Of a DNA stretch of 64,000 nt, positions 44,880 through 54,055 are shown one piece after another. A model generated the notes under the pieces. It made no database searches and had not been told where the DNA came from. It saw only the letters and a list, made by a program, of their open reading frames with translations. Numbering within the stretch: position 1 is the first letter of the stretch; the number at the start of each line of letters is the position of its first letter. This stretch comes from Acidovorax delafieldii. Lineage in GTDB: Bacteria; Pseudomonadota; Gammaproteobacteria; Burkholderiales; Burkholderiaceae_C. The stretch lies in NCBI GenBank assembly GCA_002377855.1, contig DFQQ01000010.1:124001-188000 (forward strand), in the 5' to 3' direction. The position numbers and the translations under genes are program-made.

Positions 44880-46007
44880 TCAGCGCGGCAGCGAGCCTTT
44901 GACGCCTTCGACCAGAAAATTCATCTGCAGGATCTGGTTGTCGCTCAGCGTCTGGCCTGGCGCAATCACCTCGCGCCCGTCGGTGTCGCGCACGGCGACC
45001 TTGCCAGCACGGAAGGGGTGCAGCTTGCCAGCACCCACTGCCTTTTGCGCGGCCAGCACCTCTTGCTGCACGGCCTGAGGCACCTTGCTGCCGAAATCTC
45101 CCACGCGGATCATCCCTTCGCGCACCCCACCCCATACGTTGCCGGATTTCCACTGCCCACTTTGCAATACGCGCACGCGTTCCGTGTAATAGGCGCCCCA
45201 CTGGTGCGTCACGGCAACAATCTGCGCGTCAGGGCCCGTCCTGCGCATATCGGAGTGGTACGCCACGGCCATCTTGCCGCGCTCCTGCGCGGCTGCCATC
45301 ACGGCGGTAGAGCCGGTGTGAAAGGCGATCACGTCCACATCCTGGTTGAACAGCGCCATGGCAGCATCGCGCTCCTTGGGCGGGTCAAACCACACGTTGA
45401 GCCACACGACCTTCACGGTGGCCTGGGGGTTGACCGAGCGCATGCCCAGCGTGAAGGCATTGATGCCCTGCAGCACCTCCGGTATCGGAAAGCCCGCCAC
45501 ATAGCCCGCCACCCCGGTCTTGCTCATGCGGCCCGCCGCAATGCCTGCAAGGTAGCGCCCCTCGTAGTAGCGCGCATTGGCCGTGGCCACATTGGGCGAC
45601 TGCTTGTAACCTGTGATGGACTCGAACTTCACGTTGGGAAAGTCCTGCGCCACCTTGAGCGTGGGCTCCATGTAGCCAAAGCTGGGGGTGAAGATGATCT
45701 GGTGCCCGGTGGCAGCGAGGTCGCGGATCACGCGCTCGGCGTCAGCGCCCTCGGCCACGTTTTCGACAAATGTGGTCTTGACTTGGCCCCCCAGAGCGGC
45801 CTCTACGGCCTTGCGTCCCTCTTCGTGCTGGCGTGTCCAGCCCGCTTCCGTGATGGGCGACACATACACGAAGCCCGCCTTGACGGGTTCGGACTTGGCG
45901 GGTGTTACTGCCGCAGTAGTCTGTGCAAAAGTGGGGGAAAGGGTCGCTGCGCCGAAAAGCGCACTCACACAAGCCGCACGCAGTGCGGTGGCGAGGTTTT
46001 TGTACAT
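44880..46007 (-). CDS. BMP-family ABC substrate-binding protein (paralogue 1)
   Basis: 375-residue periplasmic binding protein of the Bmp/Med/PnrA family, which binds nucleosides or purine-type ligands. It has a Sec signal ending SPTFAQ, without a lipobox, then the family opening VSPITEAGWTRQHEEGRKAVEA and GHQIIFTPSFGYMEP. It is about 55 percent alike by eye to the second BMP protein at 49148, which is a lipoprotein. It lies upstream of guaD and downstream of a chemoreceptor with a terminator between, so BMP1-guaD is likely one unit. No permease is adjacent. Confidence 0.88.
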   Translation of the reverse strand: MYKNLATALRAACVSALFGAATLSPTFAQTTAAVTPAKSEPVKAGFVYVSPITEAGWTRQHEEGRKAVEAALGGQVKTTFVENVAEGADAERVIRDLAATGHQIIFTPSFGYMEPTLKVAQDFPNVKFESITGYKQSPNVATANARYYEGRYLAGIAAGRMSKTGVAGYVAGFPIPEVLQGINAFTLGMRSVNPQATVKVVWLNVWFDPPKERDAAMALFNQDVDVIAFHTGSTAVMAAAQERGKMAVAYHSDMRRTGPDAQIVAVTHQWGAYYTERVRVLQSGQWKSGNVWGGVREGMIRVGDFGSKVPQAVQQEVLAAQKAVGAGKLHPFRAGKVAVRDTDGREVIAPGQTLSDNQILQMNFLVEGVKGSLPR

Positions 46008-46035
46008 GGTGTTCCTCTACATGGCCCGAAATTCA

Positions 46036-46064
46036 GAAAAAAAAACCGCCGGGCAGCGGTTTTC
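46036..46064 (-). terminator. rho-independent terminator after the chemoreceptor gene
   Basis: On the minus strand the hairpin aaaccgc-tgcccg-gcggttt is followed by a T-run. It lies between the chemoreceptor stop and the BMP1 start. Confidence 0.8.
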
Positions 46065-46088
46065 TGGAGGTGGGATTCTACAGACTAC

Positions 46089-47669
46089 TCAACCCAGCCG
46101 CTTGATGGATGGATCGGGCTGGTAGCCCAGGCGGAACTGGCCCACCACTTCGCTCAACCGCTGTGCCTGGTCGTTCAGGCTTTGCGCGGCTGCCGTGGAC
46201 TCCTCCACCAGCGCAGCGTTCTGCTGGGTCATTTGGTCCAGTTGGGTAACAGCCACGTTCACCTGCGAAATGCCATGGCTTTGCTCTTTGGTGGCCGCGC
46301 TGATCTCGCCCATCATGTCGGTCACGCGCTTCACGCTGGCCACTATTTCGTCCATGGTCGAGCCTGCATCGCCCACCAGCCGCGCGCCGGCTTCCACACT
46401 CTCCACACTGGCGCCGATCAGGCCCTTGATCTCGCGAGCGGCGTTGGCAGAACGCTGCGCCAGCGAGCGCACTTCGCTGGCCACCACGGCAAAGCCCCGG
46501 CCCTGCTCGCCCGCGCGGGCGGCTTCCACCGCAGCGTTCAAGGCAAGGATGTTGGTCTGGAAGGCAATGCTGTCAATCACTCCAATGATGTCGGAGATCT
46601 TCTTGGAGCTGTTGTTGATCTGGTCCATGGTGCTCACCACCTGCGCCACCACATCGCCCCCGCGCTGGGCCACCTGCGCGGCCGAGTTGGCCAGCATGCT
46701 GGCCTGGGTGGCGGCATCGGCACTGTGCTGCACGGTGCTGGTCAGCTCTTCCATCGAACTGGCCGTTTCTTGCAGGCTGCTGGCCGCATTCTCGGTGCGG
46801 GCGCTCAAGTCCTGGTTGCCCGAGGCGATCTGGTGGCTGGCGGTGGAGATGTTGTCCACCACCCCGCGCACTTGTTGCAGCGATGTCTGCAGCACTTGGC
46901 GCATACGGTCGATGGCCCGCAGCAAATGCCCGGTTTCATCGTTGGAGTAAGACGCCTGGGGCTGTCCAGTGAGGTCCAGATTGGCAATGTCCTGGGCACT
47001 CGCCTCGGCTCGCTTGAGCGGGCGCGTGATGCTGAGCGACAGGTACCACGACAACACCAGGCCCAACAGCAGCGAGATCAGGCCACAGGCTATGAGCAAA
47101 AAACTCGTCTGCGAGCGCAGTTCATCGTTGCGTTTGGCCGCGGCATCGAGCTGGGCACGCTGGCCCGTCGCCACTTCCTGCACACCGGCAACATAGCTGC
47201 GTGCCGTGGGCTCAAAACGCTCGGCAAAAGCCTTGGCAGCGCCATCGGTGTCACCGGCCTTTTTCAGTTGGCTGACTTCCTCGCGCGCAGCGAGGTAGGC
47301 CTTGCGCAACCCCGAAATCTTGTCGTTCAGCGCCTTTTGCTCGGGCGTGACCATTTGCGATTCAACGTACTTCTGCAGTTCATTGGTCTCGGATATGGCG
47401 GCCTGGGTGGCCGGTGCAAAGTACTCGATCAGGCTGGGGTCACTGCTTTTGGCGATGGCGGCCGCGCGCTGCACCCCTGCCGTGGTATTGCGCAGCCAAT
47501 CCGTAGCGGCGCGCTCCGTCTTCAGGTTCACCGCGAGCATGGCATCGGTCACCTCCCCCATTTGCCGCAACTTGAAAACGGCAAACAAACTGGTCAGGAG
47601 CGAAAGAGAAAGTATGAGCCCGAGCACAAAGGCAAGGCGCTTGGCTATGGATAGCTGATTGAGAAACAT
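46089..47669 (-). CDS. methyl-accepting chemotaxis protein
   Basis: 526-residue class chemoreceptor: TM1 (about 12-34), a four-helix-bundle periplasmic sensor (about 35-190), TM2 (about 191-215), HAMP, and a long cytoplasmic signalling coil with the highly conserved hairpin tip FQTNILALNAAVEAARAGEQ then GRGFAVVASEVRSLAQRSA. No C-terminal CheR-docking pentapeptide. It lies between BMP1 and an adenine/adenosine deaminase gene in the purine island, so a purine-linked ligand is possible but not shown; the four-helix sensor is not a Cache domain as in known purine receptors. Confidence 0.93.
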   Translation of the reverse strand: MFLNQLSIAKRLAFVLGLILSLSLLTSLFAVFKLRQMGEVTDAMLAVNLKTERAATDWLRNTTAGVQRAAAIAKSSDPSLIEYFAPATQAAISETNELQKYVESQMVTPEQKALNDKISGLRKAYLAAREEVSQLKKAGDTDGAAKAFAERFEPTARSYVAGVQEVATGQRAQLDAAAKRNDELRSQTSFLLIACGLISLLLGLVLSWYLSLSITRPLKRAEASAQDIANLDLTGQPQASYSNDETGHLLRAIDRMRQVLQTSLQQVRGVVDNISTASHQIASGNQDLSARTENAASSLQETASSMEELTSTVQHSADAATQASMLANSAAQVAQRGGDVVAQVVSTMDQINNSSKKISDIIGVIDSIAFQTNILALNAAVEAARAGEQGRGFAVVASEVRSLAQRSANAAREIKGLIGASVESVEAGARLVGDAGSTMDEIVASVKRVTDMMGEISAATKEQSHGISQVNVAVTQLDQMTQQNAALVEESTAAAQSLNDQAQRLSEVVGQFRLGYQPDPSIKRLG

Positions 47670-47955
47670 AAAAAGTGGAGGTAACAGGTATCAGAACCGG
47701 CCCGTTTGCGGCGCGCAGTCAGGGAGCGCCAAAGGCCCAGCCCACGCGACTCCCGCCGGTGGGCGGAAGGGCGCAAGCCCTGGTTCATGCGTTCATCGCC
47801 GAGTGGTTGAACGCAACAAAGTGAAACAATGATACCTCGCACAACTTACAAACGAAAAAAGTCACCTGAATGTCAAATCCCCCAACCACAGGGCGGTAGG
47901 GCCGCGTGGCGCCATCATTTAGCGGCTGAAATTTCCAGCGCAGCCATGAAAGCGT

Positions 47956-49008
47956 TCAGTAGTCGTGCTCGACGAACTTCTCGAAACTGGCCTTGAGTTT
48001 GTGCTCCCACTCGCGCTTTTGGGGATGCGATGCGAAGCTGGCCTCGAAGCTGTTGAAGGCCAGTTGGTACGCATGTTGGGGAGTCAGTCCCGTGGCCGCA
48101 AAGAGCTGCACAAAGTTCTCGTTGATGTACCCGCCAAAATAGGCAGGGTCGTCAGAGTTGACCGTGACCGCCAAGCCCGCATCCAGCAGCTTGCCCAGGT
48201 TGTGGTCGGCCAAATTGGGGAAGACGCACAGTTTTTGGTTCGACAGTGGGCACACCGTGAGCGGGATGCGGTCTTGCGCCAGGCGCTGCATCAAAGCCGC
48301 ATCGTGGATGGCTTGCACGCCGTGGTCGATGCGCTCCACATGCAGCACATCCAGCGCGCTCCAGATGTAGGCGGGCGGCCCCTCCTCGCCTGCGTGGGCC
48401 ACCAGGTGCAGGCCCAGTTCCTTGCACCGCGCAAACACCCGCGCAAATTTCTCCGGCGGATGGCCCAGTTCGCTGCTGTCCAGCCCTACGCCGATGAACT
48501 GGTGGCGAAACGGCAGCGCCTGCTCCAGCGTCTCAAAGGCTGATTCTTCGCTGAGGTGGCGCAGGAAGCACAGGATCAGCGATGCGTTCACGCCCAGTTT
48601 GTGCCCTGCGTCTTCACACGCACGGTGCAGGCCCTGCACCACCGTGGCTATAGGCACGCCGCGCTCGGTGTGCGTTTGCGGGTCAAAAAACAGCTCGGCG
48701 TGCACCACGTTGTCGGCCGCAGCGCGTTCGAAGTACGCCCAGGCCATGTCGTAGAAATCTCGTTCGTGCAGCAGCACGCTGGCGCCTGCGTAGTAAATGT
48801 CCAAAAAGCTCTGCAGGTTGGTGAAAGCGTAGGCGCGGCGCAGGCTCTCGACGTCGGCATACGGCAGGGTGACGCCGTTGCGCTGGGCCAGCGCAAAAAT
48901 CAGCTCAGGCTCCAGCGATCCTTCGATGTGGATGTGCAGCTCGGCCTTGGGCATCTGGCGCAGAAGGTCGGGCATCCGCGCGGCAGAAATAGGAGGGACT
49001 TTGAACAT
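47956..49008 (-). CDS. add: adenine/adenosine deaminase-family amidohydrolase
   Basis: 350-residue member of the ADA superfamily. Metal motif HIHIEGSLEPEL near the N-terminus, GLDSSELGHPP, VAHAGEEGPPAYIWSAL, ERIDHGVQAI and the catalytic VNSDDPAYFGGYINENF. These stretches fit the subgroup in which a Pseudomonas member (PA0148) was shown to act on adenine rather than adenosine; I recall this but cannot verify it here. Product would be hypoxanthine (or inosine). The start is the ATG at 49008 (MFKVPPIS); the open frame extends upstream through a terminator. Own transcript, just past the ABC operon terminator. Confidence 0.85.
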   Translation of the reverse strand: MFKVPPISAARMPDLLRQMPKAELHIHIEGSLEPELIFALAQRNGVTLPYADVESLRRAYAFTNLQSFLDIYYAGASVLLHERDFYDMAWAYFERAAADNVVHAELFFDPQTHTERGVPIATVVQGLHRACEDAGHKLGVNASLILCFLRHLSEESAFETLEQALPFRHQFIGVGLDSSELGHPPEKFARVFARCKELGLHLVAHAGEEGPPAYIWSALDVLHVERIDHGVQAIHDAALMQRLAQDRIPLTVCPLSNQKLCVFPNLADHNLGKLLDAGLAVTVNSDDPAYFGGYINENFVQLFAATGLTPQHAYQLAFNSFEASFASHPQKREWEHKLKASFEKFVEHDY

Positions 49009-49095
49009 GAGCAAGCTCCAGGGTAGCGAGTGAAACATCATGCCGCCTGGATGAGCGGATGCAAACCGGTCAAACCAAGGGCCGTCAGACCTGAT

Positions 49096-49123
49096 CAAAG
49101 AAAAAGGCCGCCCGAAGGCGGCC
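49096..49123 (-). terminator. rho-independent terminator of the BMP ABC operon
   Basis: On the minus strand ggccgcc-ttcg-ggcggcc is followed by a T-run, 25 bases after the BMP2 stop codon. Confidence 0.9.
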
Positions 49124-49147
49124 CTGCAGGTCAAAAAACCAAATGCC

Positions 49148-50317
49148 TTACTTCTTGTCGGCGCCAGGGATCTTGCCTTCCACGCCCTTGACGTAGAAGT
49201 TGATGCCCCCCAGGAACTTGTCGTCGGCCACGGCGTCTTTTTCCAGCACGGGCTTGCCGTCCTGGCCCACGATGGGACCCTTCCAGATGACGAAGCTGCC
49301 ATCGGCTAGGCCCTTCTTCACTTCTTCGACCTTGGCCTTGGTTTCAGCAGGCACGTCTTCGGCGATAGAGACGAGGTCAATCGCGCCTTCTTTTACGCCC
49401 CACCACGATGCCTCGCCGCCCTTCCAGTTGCCTTCCAGCGCATCACGCGTGGCCTTCACGTAGTAAGGGCCCCAGTTGATGACGGCCGAGGCCAGGTGGG
49501 CCTTGGGGCCGTAAGCGGTCATGTCGCTATCCCAGCCGAAGGCCCGCTTGCCCTTTTCTTGCGCTGTCTTGAGCACGGCGGGCGAGTCGGTGTTCTGGAA
49601 CAGCACGTCAGCGCCGCCGTTGATCAGGCTGGTGGCGGCTTCGGTTTCCTTCGGTGGGCTGAACCATTCGTTCACCCACACCACCTTGGTCTTGATCTTG
49701 GGGTTGACCGATTGGGCACCCAACGTGAAGCTGTTGATGTTGCGGATCACTTCCGGAATTGGCACCGAGCCCACCACGCCCAGCGTATTGGACTTGGTCA
49801 TGGCGCCAGCAATCACGCCGGCCATGTAGGCGCCTTCGTAGGTGCGGCTGTCGTAGGTGCGCACGTTCTCGGCGGTCTTGTAGCCGGTGGCGTGCTCAAA
49901 CTTGACGTCCTTCAGGTCGCCCGCGATCTTCTGGATGGATTCCATATAGCCGAAGGTCGTACCAAAAATCAGCTTGTTGCCTTGGCCAGCCAGGTCGCGC
50001 AGCACGCGCTCGGCATCGGCGGATTCAGGCACGCTTTCCACAAAGCTGGTCACGACCTTGTCGCCAAACTCTTTTTCGATGGCTTTGCGGCCGTTGTCAT
50101 GCGCAAAAGACCAGCCGCCGTCACCCACAGGGCCCACGTAGGCGAAAGCGATCTTCAGTGGCTCTGCCTTGGGCGCGGGCGCTTCCGCAGCAGGGGCTGG
50201 CGCTGGTGCGGGAGCGGGCGCTGGGGCCTCGGTCTTGCCGCAGCCCACGACGGCAGCGGCTGCCAGGGCAGACAGTGCCGCCACTTTGAACAACGAGCGC
50301 TTTTGCAGATCGGTCAT
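49148..50317 (-). CDS. BMP-family ABC substrate-binding lipoprotein (paralogue 2)
   Basis: 389-residue binding protein. The chosen ATG (MTDLQKRSLF) precedes a lipoprotein-type signal ending VVGC and an Ala/Pro linker, then the BMP domain (GWSFAHDNGRKAIEKEFG, FGTTFGYMESI). It is the fourth gene of the ATPase-permease-permease-binding protein operon and is therefore the main ligand binder, expected to bind purine nucleosides or bases. A 17-residue longer in-frame start is less likely. Followed by a strong terminator. Confidence 0.92.
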   Translation of the reverse strand: MTDLQKRSLFKVAALSALAAAAVVGCGKTEAPAPAPAPAPAPAAEAPAPKAEPLKIAFAYVGPVGDGGWSFAHDNGRKAIEKEFGDKVVTSFVESVPESADAERVLRDLAGQGNKLIFGTTFGYMESIQKIAGDLKDVKFEHATGYKTAENVRTYDSRTYEGAYMAGVIAGAMTKSNTLGVVGSVPIPEVIRNINSFTLGAQSVNPKIKTKVVWVNEWFSPPKETEAATSLINGGADVLFQNTDSPAVLKTAQEKGKRAFGWDSDMTAYGPKAHLASAVINWGPYYVKATRDALEGNWKGGEASWWGVKEGAIDLVSIAEDVPAETKAKVEEVKKGLADGSFVIWKGPIVGQDGKPVLEKDAVADDKFLGGINFYVKGVEGKIPGADKK

Positions 50318-50371
50318 GTCGATTCCTTGTGAGAAAACAGTAAAAACGGAAAGAAAATTAAAAAACAACCA

Positions 50372-51295
50372 TTATGAGCCGGGGTAAAACGGCTTGCCGA
50401 GGGACGCCGGCATGTTGATGCGAATCCAGGCAGGGTTGCGCGAAATCAACGCCAGCACCACGATGGTGGCGAGGTAGGGCAACATGCTCAGCAACTGGCT
50501 GGCCACCTGCACGCCCGTGGCTTGCAAGTGGAACTGCAGCATCGTCACTCCACCAAACAGATACGCACCAAGCAACACCCGTGCCGGGCGCCAGGTGGCA
50601 AAGGTGGTGAGCGCCAGTGCAATCCAGCCGCGCCCGGCCACCATGCCCTCCACCCACAGCGGGGTGTAGACGGTGGAGATGTAAGCCCCCGCCAACCCGC
50701 ACAGAGCGCCGCCCGCCACCACGGCAGCCAGGCGAATGCGCCGCACCGGGTAGCCCAGCGCATGGGCCGATTCTGGCGACTCGCCCACCGAGCGCAGCAC
50801 CAAGCCAGCGCGCGAACGGTACAAGAACCACACCAGGGCCACCACCAGCACCATGGTGATGTACACCAGCGGGTGCTGCTGGAACAGCGCAGGCCCCACC
50901 AGCGCAATATCGCCCAATCCCGGAATGGCGTACTTGGGCAGCTCAGGCAACTTGGCCTGCACGTAGCTGATGCCGGCAAATGCAGAGAAACCCACACCAA
51001 ACAGCGACAGCGCCAACCCCGTGGCGTACTGGTTGGTATTGAGCCAGATCACCAGCACACCAAAGATGGCCGCCAGCGACGCGCCAGCGGCCATGCCCGC
51101 TGCAAATCCCAGCCAGGTATTGCCGGTGTGCACCACGGTGGCGAAACCCGCAATGGCGGCGCACAGCATCATGCCCTCGGCCCCCAGGTTGACGATGCCC
51201 GCTTTCTCGTTGATGAGCAGGCCCAGGGCCGCAATGGCCAGCACGGTGCCCGCGCTGAGCGTGGCGCCGATGAGGAGTGCGTAGGATTCCATCAC
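50372..51295 (-). CDS. ABC transporter permease of the BMP system (second)
   Basis: 307-residue inner-membrane permease of the branched-chain/ribose-like (BPD_transp_2) type with about 8-9 TM helices; LLINEKAGIVNLGAEGMML and VRRIRLAAVVAGGALCGLAGA are typical. Its start overlaps the first permease's stop by 4 bases. It works with the ATPase at 52355 and BMP2. Confidence 0.93.
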   Translation of the reverse strand: MMESYALLIGATLSAGTVLAIAALGLLINEKAGIVNLGAEGMMLCAAIAGFATVVHTGNTWLGFAAGMAAGASLAAIFGVLVIWLNTNQYATGLALSLFGVGFSAFAGISYVQAKLPELPKYAIPGLGDIALVGPALFQQHPLVYITMVLVVALVWFLYRSRAGLVLRSVGESPESAHALGYPVRRIRLAAVVAGGALCGLAGAYISTVYTPLWVEGMVAGRGWIALALTTFATWRPARVLLGAYLFGGVTMLQFHLQATGVQVASQLLSMLPYLATIVVLALISRNPAWIRINMPASLGKPFYPGS

Positions 51296-52362
51296 TTGCC
51301 TCCCTTTGAAGCCACCCAGCGGATGCGGTAGGCAATCAATGTGTCACAGGCCAGCAGCGTGAAGAGCAACAACCCCTGGAACACGCCCGTGAGCGACTTG
51401 GGCAGGCCCAGCCGCGACTGCGCCAGTTCGCCGCCGATGTAGAACATGCTCATCAAGATGGCGGAGAGCACCATGCCCACCGGATGCAAGCGCCCGACAA
51501 AGGCCACGATGATGGCTGCGAAGCCATAGCCTGCAGGCACATACGGGGTGAGCTGGCCAATGGGCCCGGCCACTTCCAGCGCACCGGCCAAGCCCGCGGC
51601 GCCGCCCGAGATGAGCAGCGCCGTCCACAGCGCGCGGCGGGACGAAAAGCCCGCATACCGCGCCGCTGCAGGCGCCAGGCCGCCTACCTGCTGGGCAAAG
51701 CCCGCCCGGGTGCGGAACAGGAAAACCCACAGCGCCGCGGCGCCGGCAAGCGCCAGCAGCAAACCGATGGACACGCGCGAACCCTGCATCAACCGGGGAA
51801 TCTGCGTGACTTTCTCAAACGTCTTGGTCTGCGGAAAGTTGTAGCCCATGGGGTCTTTCCACGGCCCGTACACCAGATAACTGAGTACCAGCGTTGCCAC
51901 GTAGACCAGCATCAGGCTCACCAGGATTTCGTTGGCATTGAACTTGTCACGCAACAGTGCCGTGAGCGCCGCCCAGCACATGCCGCCCAGCACACCGGCG
52001 AGCAAGATGGCCGGAACGATCCACGGGCCAGTGCTTTTGTCGGCCAGCAGCGCCACGCCGCCGGCCACCACAGCACCGATCACGAACTGCCCTTCGGCCC
52101 CAATGTTCCAGACGTTGGAGCGAAAGCACACCGCCAGCCCCAGTGCAATGAGCAACAGCGGCGTGGCCTTGACCATGAGTTCGCCCACCGCGTATTGCGA
52201 CTTGATGGGCTCCCAGAAGAACACTTGCAGGCCACGCACCGGGTCTTTGCCCAGCGCCATGAACAGGGCCACGCCAATGAGTACCGTTACAGCCAGCGCC
52301 AGCAGCGGCGAGCCATATGTCCACAGCCGCGATGCCTGGGGGCGCGGTTCCAGCTTAAGCAT
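51292..52362 (-). CDS. ABC transporter permease of the BMP system (first)
   Basis: 356-residue permease, start at MLKLEPRPQ. TM segments and the NVWNIGAEGQFVIGA motif mark it as the NupB/YufP-like partner. The start overlaps the ATPase stop by 8 bases, so the operon is tightly coupled. Confidence 0.93.
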   Translation of the reverse strand: MLKLEPRPQASRLWTYGSPLLALAVTVLIGVALFMALGKDPVRGLQVFFWEPIKSQYAVGELMVKATPLLLIALGLAVCFRSNVWNIGAEGQFVIGAVVAGGVALLADKSTGPWIVPAILLAGVLGGMCWAALTALLRDKFNANEILVSLMLVYVATLVLSYLVYGPWKDPMGYNFPQTKTFEKVTQIPRLMQGSRVSIGLLLALAGAAALWVFLFRTRAGFAQQVGGLAPAAARYAGFSSRRALWTALLISGGAAGLAGALEVAGPIGQLTPYVPAGYGFAAIIVAFVGRLHPVGMVLSAILMSMFYIGGELAQSRLGLPKSLTGVFQGLLLFTLLACDTLIAYRIRWVASKGGK

Positions 52363-53947
52363 GGTGCGCCTCCCCGGCTTCGGTGTGTTGTTGGGCCTGG
52401 GCCAGATGGGCCTGCACATCGGCATGCCACAGGCCGCTCATCCATTCGCCTATGCGCTCTACCGTGGCTTCGGCACGCGGCACCGACGGCGACAAGTGCC
52501 CCTTGGCCACCACGTGCAGCCGGTCGCATATTTCAAACAATTCGTCCAACTCCTCGCTGACCACCAACACAGCACAACCCGCATCGCGCAACGCCAGGAT
52601 GGAGCCGCGGATTTGCGCGGCCGCGCCCACATCCACACCCCAGGTGGGCTGCGAGACGATGAGCAGCCTGGGCTTGGCGTCGATCTCGCGCCCCACGATG
52701 AACTTCTGCAGGTTGCCGCCCGAGAGCGACTTGGCCGGCGCGTTGGGGCCACCCGCCTTGACGTTGAAGCGATCAATCAGCGCTTGCGCGTGCTGTTGCA
52801 GGGCCCCCACCTTGATCCAGCCACCGCCGCTGAGTGAATTGGTGCGCGTGAGGAGCAGGTTGTGCGCCAGGCCCATGGTGGGCACTGCCCCACGGCCCAG
52901 GCGCTCTTCGGGCACAAAGTGCAGCCCCAGAGACCGGCGCTGGGCTGGCCCCAGGCGCCCCGCGCTCTGGCCTGCCACCTGAACGCTGGCAGGCTCGGCG
53001 CGCTGGTCTTCACCTGACAAGGCGTAGAGCAGCTCCTTTTGGCCGTTGCCCGACACCCCCGCAATGCCAACGACCTCACCCGCCTTGACTTCGAAATCAA
53101 TGTCGATGAGGTCCACGCCGAACTGGTCGGCACGCGGCAACGACAGGCCCTGCACGCGCAGCACGGTGGCCCCGGCTTGCACGGCCCGGTGCTCAAGCGC
53201 AGGCGGCTCGGCACCAATCATGAGGCGCGAGAGGGACGCATTGGATTCTTCGGCGGGGTTGCACACCCCCGTTACCTTGCCGCCCCGCAGCACCGTGCAG
53301 GCGGTGCACAGGGCGCGGATTTCATGCAGTTTATGGCTGATGTAGAGGATGCTGCAGCCTTCGGAAGCCAGCTTGCGCAGCACCACGAAAAGTTTTTCCA
53401 CCGCCTGCGGCGTGAGTACCGACGTGGGCTCGTCCAGGATCAGCAGTTTGGGGTTGGTAAGCAGAGCGCGGATGATCTCCACGCGTTGCATCTCGCCCAC
53501 GCTCAGGGTGTGCACGGGGCGCAGCGGGTCGATGTCCAGGCCGTACTCAGCCGCCTTGGCGGTGATGCTGCTGGTCACTTCCGCCAGCGTCAGGCTCTTG
53601 TCCAGACCCAGCCACACGTTTTCGGCCACCGTCAGGGTGTCGAACAGGCTGAAATGCTGGAACACCATGGCGATGCCCAGGGCCCGCGCTTCCTGGGGGT
53701 TGCGCACCTGCACGGCCTGGCCGTTGAAGTGCACGCTGCCTTCGTCTGGCTTGACGGAGCCGTAGATGATTTTCATCAGCGTGGACTTGCCGGCGCCGTT
53801 TTCGCCCAGCACGGCGTGGATCTCGCCGGGCTGCACCGTCAGCGACACACCGCTGTTGGCCACCACGGCCGGATAGCGCTTGGTGATGCCCGCCAGCTGC
53901 AGCCGCGGCGGCGCACCAGGCGCAGAGGGATTGGGGGGAGGACTCAT
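52355..53947 (-). CDS. ABC transporter ATPase of the BMP system
   Basis: 530-residue fused ABC ATPase with two nucleotide-binding domains. First: GENGAGKSTLMKI, LSVGEMQRVEI signature, LLILDEPTSVLTP. Second: GVSGNGQKEL-type degenerate Walker A, KSLSGGNLQKFIVGREI signature and RLLIVSQPTWGVDVG in place of the canonical Walker B, a usual asymmetry of this family (ribose/Bmp type). First gene of a four-gene operon (ATPase, two permeases, BMP2). It drives uptake of the BMP ligand. Confidence 0.94.
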   Translation of the reverse strand: MSPPPNPSAPGAPPRLQLAGITKRYPAVVANSGVSLTVQPGEIHAVLGENGAGKSTLMKIIYGSVKPDEGSVHFNGQAVQVRNPQEARALGIAMVFQHFSLFDTLTVAENVWLGLDKSLTLAEVTSSITAKAAEYGLDIDPLRPVHTLSVGEMQRVEIIRALLTNPKLLILDEPTSVLTPQAVEKLFVVLRKLASEGCSILYISHKLHEIRALCTACTVLRGGKVTGVCNPAEESNASLSRLMIGAEPPALEHRAVQAGATVLRVQGLSLPRADQFGVDLIDIDFEVKAGEVVGIAGVSGNGQKELLYALSGEDQRAEPASVQVAGQSAGRLGPAQRRSLGLHFVPEERLGRGAVPTMGLAHNLLLTRTNSLSGGGWIKVGALQQHAQALIDRFNVKAGGPNAPAKSLSGGNLQKFIVGREIDAKPRLLIVSQPTWGVDVGAAAQIRGSILALRDAGCAVLVVSEELDELFEICDRLHVVAKGHLSPSVPRAEATVERIGEWMSGLWHADVQAHLAQAQQHTEAGEAHHA

Positions 53948-54005
53948 GCGGGGATTGTCTCTCAGAATGGCGAGTTGTTATCTTTTGACGGCCAGGGGCA
54001 AATCG

Positions 54006-54055
54006 GTACTCGCGGCTTATTCAGCGTGCGCAAGTAGCTATTCTTTTCGTAGCGA
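54006..54055 (+). repeat. interspersed two-dyad repeat, copy 11, at the lysR 3' end
   Basis: tactcgcggcttattcagcg, then tgcgcaagtagctattc and ttttcgtagcgag. The LysR gene's stop codon and last few codons lie in it. Confidence 0.75.
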
